From JBJXGE01 sp046154185 (GTDB taxonomy: Bacteria; Planctomycetota; UBA8108; UBA1146; JAJFFE01), in assembly GCA_046154185.1 (NCBI GenBank), contig JBJXGE010000070.1:62001-126000 (forward strand): DNA of 64,000 nucleotides, given 5' to 3'. Shown here in pieces: positions 61,019-64,000 of this stretch (positions are counted from its first letter, which is position 1; each line of letters begins with the position of its first letter). A program made the position numbers and the translations under genes. The notes beneath the pieces were generated by a model. The model saw only the letters and a program-made list of their open reading frames with translations, searched no databases and was not told where the DNA came from.

Positions 61019-61240
61019 TTAGAACAGCGTATAGATGAACGGCGCGACGACGGTGCCGCCGAGCACGATGAGCAAACCAACGGCTAACAAGACGACCACG
61101 ATGGGCAGCAGCCACCACTTCTTGTTCGTGCGCAAGAAGTCGATGAACTCGCGCACCACGCCCGTCGATTGACTCGTGGCTTGACGCTCAAAGTCGCTTT
61201 GCTGCTGCTGCTGGCCTGCTGAATTGCGAGCGGATGTCAT
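61019..61240 (-). CDS. DUF5989 small membrane protein
   Basis: I use the ATG at 61240, with AAGGAGG nine bases upstream. The 73-residue protein has a Gln-rich N-terminus and one strong transmembrane helix near residues 45-65 (WWLLPIVVVLLAVGLLIVLGG), ending in the short tail FIYTLF. This fits DUF5989, a family nearly always found after SxtJ and a carbamoyltransferase, as here. Function unknown; a role as a small membrane partner of SxtJ is likely from context. Confidence 0.88.
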   Translation of the reverse strand: MTSARNSAGQQQQQSDFERQATSQSTGVVREFIDFLRTNKKWWLLPIVVVLLAVGLLIVLGGTVVAPFIYTLF

Positions 61241-61271
61241 GGCGACTCGCCTCCTTGCTTCCTCCAGGTGG

Positions 61272-61688
61272 TCAAAACTGTTTGAAGTATCGTTCGGCGT
61301 TCGGTGTCGCGGGTCGCTCGATCCAGTAGCTCGCTGCCCCTCGATCGATCCGGCGGTGCAGCGGATCGTAACCCACACACCGCATCACGAGACCGATTGG
61401 CGTGAAAACCAAGTAGTAGATCAACGCCAACAACACATGCGAAACCGTCCAACCGATCGGCAACGCCGCGTAGATCCAACCGAGGTATATGTAGCGCCGC
61501 AGAGGCGGCACCAACCAGTACACCGCACCGACGCCGACCGCCAAGATCCAGAGTACGCGCGCGGCCGCCTCCGACCACTCCCGCCACCAGCACACCGCAC
61601 CGATGAGCGCGAAAAATAGCGGCAACAAGATGCCAAACCAGTTCAGCTCGCGGCGCGAAGGATTCTTGTTGATCTCGATTAGTGCCAT
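61272..61688 (-). CDS. SxtJ family membrane protein
   Basis: The 138-residue protein has three to four helices (about 18-34, 44-60, 66-85 and 85-100) and the SxtJ pattern: EINKNPSRRELNWFG at the start and GLVMRCVGYDPLHRRID in the last third. SxtJ is named from the saxitoxin cluster but is widespread in bacteria beside NodU/CmcH-type carbamoyltransferases. It lies 25 bases after the carbamoyltransferase gene and 31 bases before DUF5989. The three form a compact operon, probably for modifying an envelope polysaccharide or natural product. Confidence 0.9.
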   Translation of the reverse strand: MALIEINKNPSRRELNWFGILLPLFFALIGAVCWWREWSEAAARVLWILAVGVGAVYWLVPPLRRYIYLGWIYAALPIGWTVSHVLLALIYYLVFTPIGLVMRCVGYDPLHRRIDRGAASYWIERPATPNAERYFKQF

Positions 61689-61713
61689 GTCGCATGTCCT
61701 CGCTTCGCTGGGC

Positions 61714-63552
61714 TCAATCTAATTTGAACTCGCTGAGATACTCGTCGCGTCCGATCTGCAGGTGCTCGGGCTGCTCGGTCTTTAGGAGCACGAAATCCTC
61801 AATCACTAGCACGTCCATGTTGGTCGCCATGAAACATCGAAAGGCTTGCTCCGGCGAACAGACGATGGGTTCGCCTCGCACATTGAAACTCGTGTTGATG
61901 ATCACCGGACAGCCAGTCTTGCGCTCAAATGCCTTGAGCATGCGGTAGTAGCGATCATTGCGCACGGCGTCGATCGTCTGCACGCGCGCCGAGTAATCGA
62001 CGTGCGTGATCGCCGGAACTTGTGAGCGGCAAACCTTGAGTTTCTCAATGCCGCTGAGCCCGTCTTCCGCGCCATTGACGGCGATGCGTTTCGCCTCGCG
62101 CACCGGCGCCACCAACAACATGTACGGACTGTCCTCGTTCGGACGCATTTCGAAATACTCATCGACGCGCTCACGCAACACCGTCGGCGCGAACGGCCGG
62201 AAAGACTCGCGAAACTTGATCTTCAGATTCATCACCGACTGCATGTTGCGGCTACGCGCGTCGCCGATGATGCTGCGACCGCCGAGCGCGCGCGGACCAA
62301 ACTCCATTCGGCCATGCATCCAGCCCACCACGTTCTCACTTGCCAATAACTCGGCGACCCGCTCGCACACTTCGTTGTCAGAGTGAAAGCGACGGTACTT
62401 GGCGCCCACGCCATCCAAGTAACGCTGCACGTCGTCGTTCTTGAAGCGCGGCCCGAGCAACGAGCCGCTTTGCGCATCGCTCGCGCGTGCTTGGCGCGGC
62501 TTTGCCAGCAACTGGTGCCAAACGAAGAGCGCGGCGCCCAGCGCGCCACCCGCGTCGCCGGCCGCCGGTTGGATCCACACTTGCTCAAACGGACCTTCCC
62601 GCAGAATCTTGCCGTTGCCGACGCAATTGAGCGCCACTCCGCCAGCCATGCAGAGATTTTTCATTTTGGTCAGCGAGTGCAATTTGCGCGCGCAACCGAG
62701 CATGGCTTTTTCCGTGACCACTTGAATCGAAGCGGCGATATCCATGTCGTCTTGCGTGACCGGCGCCTCGGGCGCACGCGCCGAGCGCCCGAACAGCGCG
62801 TCAAACTTCGGCGAAGTCATGGTCAGACCTTGGCAATAATTGAAATACTGCATGTCGAGTCGAAACGAGCCATCCGCCTTGAGATCGATGATGCGCTCGA
62901 GGATCAGATCGACATACTTGGGCTCGCCGTAGGGCGCTAGCCCCATGAGTTTGTACTCACCGGAATTGACTTTGAAGCCAGTGAAGTACGTGAAGGCCGA
63001 ATACAAAAGGCCCAAGGAATGCGGGAAGCGCAACTCGTGCGTGAGATCGATGCGGTTGCCGCGCCCGACACCGAAACTTGTCGTGGCCCATTCGCCTACG
63101 CCATCGAGCGTCAAAATCGCCGCCTCGTCGAAGGGCGAAGGGAAAAACGCGCTGGCCGCGTGCGACTCGTGGTGTTCCGTGAAGACGTAGCGCTTCTTGT
63201 ACGCGTTCGCCAGGCCCTTGCTCATCTCGCGCGGCAAGTAGAGTTTCTTCTTGAGCCATAACGGCATCGCCTGCACGAAACTCCGAAACCCGGCCGGCGC
63301 ATATGCCAGGTAAGTCTCGAGCAGCCGTTCGAACTTCAGGAACGGCTTATCGTAGAAAGCGACGTAGTCGAGTTGTTCCGGTTTGATGCCGACTTCGTCG
63401 AGGCAATAGTGAATGGCATGGACGGGAAACTCATGGTCGTGCTTCTTGCGGGTGAAGCGCTCTTCCTGCGCCGCGGCGACGATTTGGCCGTCGACCACCA
63501 ACGCCGCGGCGGAGTCATGATAGAAAGCGGATATTCCCAAGATCGCGGTCAT
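61714..63552 (-). CDS. NodU/CmcH-family carbamoyltransferase
   Basis: The ATG at 63552 follows GAGGA by three bases. The 612-residue enzyme has the two-domain NodU/CmcH build: an N-terminal TsaD-like (Kae1) ATPase domain with the metal-binding EHHESHAASAFF and DGVGEWATTSFG, and a C-terminal domain with ARSRNMQSVMNLKIKFRESF and TSFNVRGEPIVCSPEQA. Members activate carbamoyl phosphate with ATP and transfer the carbamoyl group to a hydroxyl of a sugar or other small molecule. Together with SxtJ, DUF5989 and an SGNH hydrolase upstream, this fits decoration of an exported polysaccharide. Confidence 0.94.
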   Translation of the reverse strand: MTAILGISAFYHDSAAALVVDGQIVAAAQEERFTRKKHDHEFPVHAIHYCLDEVGIKPEQLDYVAFYDKPFLKFERLLETYLAYAPAGFRSFVQAMPLWLKKKLYLPREMSKGLANAYKKRYVFTEHHESHAASAFFPSPFDEAAILTLDGVGEWATTSFGVGRGNRIDLTHELRFPHSLGLLYSAFTYFTGFKVNSGEYKLMGLAPYGEPKYVDLILERIIDLKADGSFRLDMQYFNYCQGLTMTSPKFDALFGRSARAPEAPVTQDDMDIAASIQVVTEKAMLGCARKLHSLTKMKNLCMAGGVALNCVGNGKILREGPFEQVWIQPAAGDAGGALGAALFVWHQLLAKPRQARASDAQSGSLLGPRFKNDDVQRYLDGVGAKYRRFHSDNEVCERVAELLASENVVGWMHGRMEFGPRALGGRSIIGDARSRNMQSVMNLKIKFRESFRPFAPTVLRERVDEYFEMRPNEDSPYMLLVAPVREAKRIAVNGAEDGLSGIEKLKVCRSQVPAITHVDYSARVQTIDAVRNDRYYRMLKAFERKTGCPVIINTSFNVRGEPIVCSPEQAFRCFMATNMDVLVIEDFVLLKTEQPEHLQIGRDEYLSEFKLD

Positions 63553-63735
63553 GAGTCCTCATCGAATGGCTGGCAAAACGCGAAGCAGTCTGCACTCCGC
63601 GCTGCGCGACAGAATCTGGGCCGCTCTCGTGTATCGTAATGTCCCCCGGAAATGTGGCCCCGAAGTATACCGGACGACTCGCGGACAACACAATCGGCGC
63701 ATGATCGCGCGCCCAAGTGTCTCGCCCTGCCAAGA

Positions 63736-64000
63736 CTAACGCATGGATTCGAGGATCGCCTTGGCGACGCCAGCCGCGCCGCCAGCGGACAAGTGCTCGT
63801 CGTGAGCGAAGTAGTCGTCGGACCCGAGTAAGTCTCGAACCTCGACGACCTGAATCGCTCGTTGCTTCAGTTCCGCGACGCCCAGCGCGAGCGGCGTCGA
63901 ATAGCGTTTCATAGCGCACTCCGCGCGCGTCGGGATGACGACAACCGCGAACTGCTGTCCGCGGGCCTGCGCCAGCTCTTGCATGGCCGCCGCGTGCTGC
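63736..64000 (-). CDS. SGNH-type hydrolase/acyltransferase, C-terminal part
   Basis: The last 87 residues of a protein that begins beyond the right edge are visible. The block DEHLSAGGAAGVAKAILESM, with Asp and His three apart before SAGG, matches the catalytic Asp-His of SGNH/GDSL esterases and AlgJ/AlgX-like O-acetyltransferases. It precedes the carbamoyltransferase operon on the same strand with a gap of about 180 bases. Such an enzyme would O-acetylate or de-acylate a surface polysaccharide. The N-terminal part would be needed to tell which. Confidence 0.7.
   Translation of the reverse strand, partial: QHAAAMQELAQARGQQFAVVVIPTRAECAMKRYSTPLALGVAELKQRAIQVVEVRDLLGSDDYFAHDEHLSAGGAAGVAKAILESMR

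Overview
This 64 kb window is about 60% GC and densely coding on both strands. It has no rRNA, tRNA, CRISPR array or complete insertion sequence that I can see. It looks like a chromosomal segment of a planctomycete (Planctomycetota). The evidence is the combination of a TIGR02999-type ECF sigma factor with a membrane Ser/Thr kinase carrying TPR-like repeats, a DUF1800/DUF1501 gene pair, ASPIC/UnbV-FG-GAP proteins, a carbamoyltransferase-SxtJ-DUF5989 operon, and many secreted proteins ending in paired dockerin-like EF-hand repeats. The exact lineage cannot be fixed from sequence alone.

Layout. 1-5.3 kb: partial FHA protein, a secreted dockerin-like protein, and an NtrC-type regulator next to a degenerate histidine kinase. 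5.3-7.6 kb: a non-coding stretch with an orphan minus-strand terminator (possible small RNA), then purF with a perfect 18-bp hairpin at its end. 7.6-10.6 kb: ECF sigma factor, anti-sigma factor and PDZ lipoprotein. 11-14 kb: a TPR-like membrane protein coupled to an ArnT-like glycosyltransferase. 14-18.5 kb: a large dockerin-like protein, a MITE-like element, rlmI and a single-cysteine thioredoxin-like protein. 18.7-26.3 kb: a small Cys-rich secreted protein followed by a Cus-type heavy-metal RND efflux operon. 26.3-28.2 kb: cysteine synthase and tandem-rhodanese sulfurtransferase. 28.3-32.4 kb: tandemly duplicated GATase-like/dockerin proteins and two decayed gene remnants. 32.4-37 kb: gluzincin-like lipoprotein, membrane proteins and another dockerin-like protein. 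37-43 kb: a minus-strand cluster of ECF sigma factor, HlyD adaptor, terpene-cyclase-like toroid protein and Ser/Thr kinase. 43-61 kb: lipoprotein, DUF3592 protein, beta-helix protein, GH2 glycosidase, TPR protein, a coupled trio with DUF1800/DUF1501, a Kelch-like protein and an FG-GAP/dockerin protein. 61-64 kb: DUF5989, SxtJ, carbamoyltransferase and the end of an SGNH hydrolase.

Main themes are envelope stress signalling (two ECF systems, one two-component pair, one kinase), metal and sulfur handling, and a large exported proteome. The most unusual signal is a shared C-terminal module: two EF-hand-like repeats followed by a tail with DPT, a Cys pair and usually a terminal Cys-Pro. It occurs in seven intact proteins and one decayed copy. 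In two of these proteins it sits behind copies of a common, unrecognised beta-type domain. This may be a surface-attachment or assembly system. The function is inference; the repeated architecture is directly visible.
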